Part shown: positions 13,518 through 13,710 of the stretch, piece by piece
How positions within the stretch are numbered: position 1 is the stretch's first letter
Layout of the letters: the number at the start of each line of letters is the position of its first letter
Assembly: GCA_026418655.1 (NCBI GenBank)
Contig: JAOAAW010000137.1
Location: 1-13,710, forward strand
Origin: a bacterium
GTDB lineage: Bacteria; Ratteibacteria; UBA8468; B48-G9; DTJG01
Direction of reading: 5' to 3'
Length of the DNA: 13,710 bases
The notes under the pieces: generated by a model
Told to the model about the DNA's origin: nothing
Databases searched by the model: none
Seen by the model: the letters and a program-made list of their open reading frames with translations, nothing else
Translations under genes and position numbers: made by a program

Positions 13518-13710
13518 GCATAAATCTGAATGGTTAGCATTTGCCATCTGTATTTGTTTTTCCAGTTGTATCAGTCCTGTATGGCGGTTAAACAAACCTG
13601 TCATCATATCCATTGTTGCATATTGAGTCAGCAATGCTTCGTTTTGTTTTTTCTCGGTGATATCCCTTGCTATTCCCAGTATGGATTTGTAATTATGGCT
13701 TTCAATAAGG
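13452..13710 (-). pseudogene. PAS-GGDEF diguanylate cyclase-like gene fragment, cut by the window edge and by an internal junction
   Basis: On the minus strand an 86-codon frame runs from the right edge to the junction. It starts in the end of a PAS/PAC domain (SILGIARDITEKKQNEAL), then enters a GGDEF domain: ATMDMMTGLFNRHTG, YIDIDNLKKINDSYGHEEGD, which carries the usual Mg/GTP-site DxD and GHxxGD motifs. A diguanylate cyclase would continue to the GGDEF loop itself, but past GHEEGD the frame (to 13308) is only the complement of the activase gene. The catalytic GGDEF segment is therefore missing. No start is visible; the N-terminus lies outside the window. The fragment faces the activase tail by tail. 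Confidence 0.85.

Overview
The window is AT-rich, gene-dense bacterial DNA, probably from an uncultured or candidate-phylum anaerobe. An O-antigen-ligase-like glycoconjugate enzyme and a lipoprotein suggest a Gram-negative envelope, and a BcrAD-type acyl-CoA dehydratase activase suggests anaerobic metabolism. No rRNA is present and I cannot place the lineage. Many genes overlap by a few bases. Several starts are TTG, supported by a good Shine-Dalgarno sequence.

Left block (1-5504, all minus strand). A near-consensus promoter at 5475-5504 reads leftward into an O-antigen ligase/TPR fusion. It is followed by four genes with overlapping ends: a Mut7-C (PIN-like) RNase, the radical SAM enzyme of the AmmeMemoRadiSam system, a Memo-AMMECR1 fusion, and a TauE/SafE (DsbD_2/UreH-like) membrane protein cut by the left edge. 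Both the radical SAM enzyme and the Memo-AMMECR1 fusion begin with what look like export signals. This possibly extracytoplasmic AmmeMemoRadiSam block, with a nuclease and a cysteine-bearing membrane protein, is the best candidate for an undescribed system here.

Middle block (5545-6452, minus). Two overlapping paralogous exported proteins, one of them a lipoprotein, are preceded by a promoter. From 6453 to 6773 there is no gene. This stretch holds the promoter, a C/G-run hairpin, and a compact GC-rich palindromic element bounded by a 31-bp duplication of the 3' end of the adjacent tRNA-Met gene.

Right minus operon (6774-10140): an aspartate aminotransferase-like enzyme, an exported protein of unknown function, RNase PH (rph), XTP/dITP pyrophosphatase (rdgB) and tRNA-Met(CAT). 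The stop codon of rdgB lies inside the tRNA gene.

From 10263 on the plus strand runs a large double-ATPase activase/DUF2229 protein. It breaks off at 13452-13469, where the sequence passes into a PAS-GGDEF gene on the opposite strand through an 18-bp stretch that fits both families. This is either an assembly chimera or a real rearrangement.
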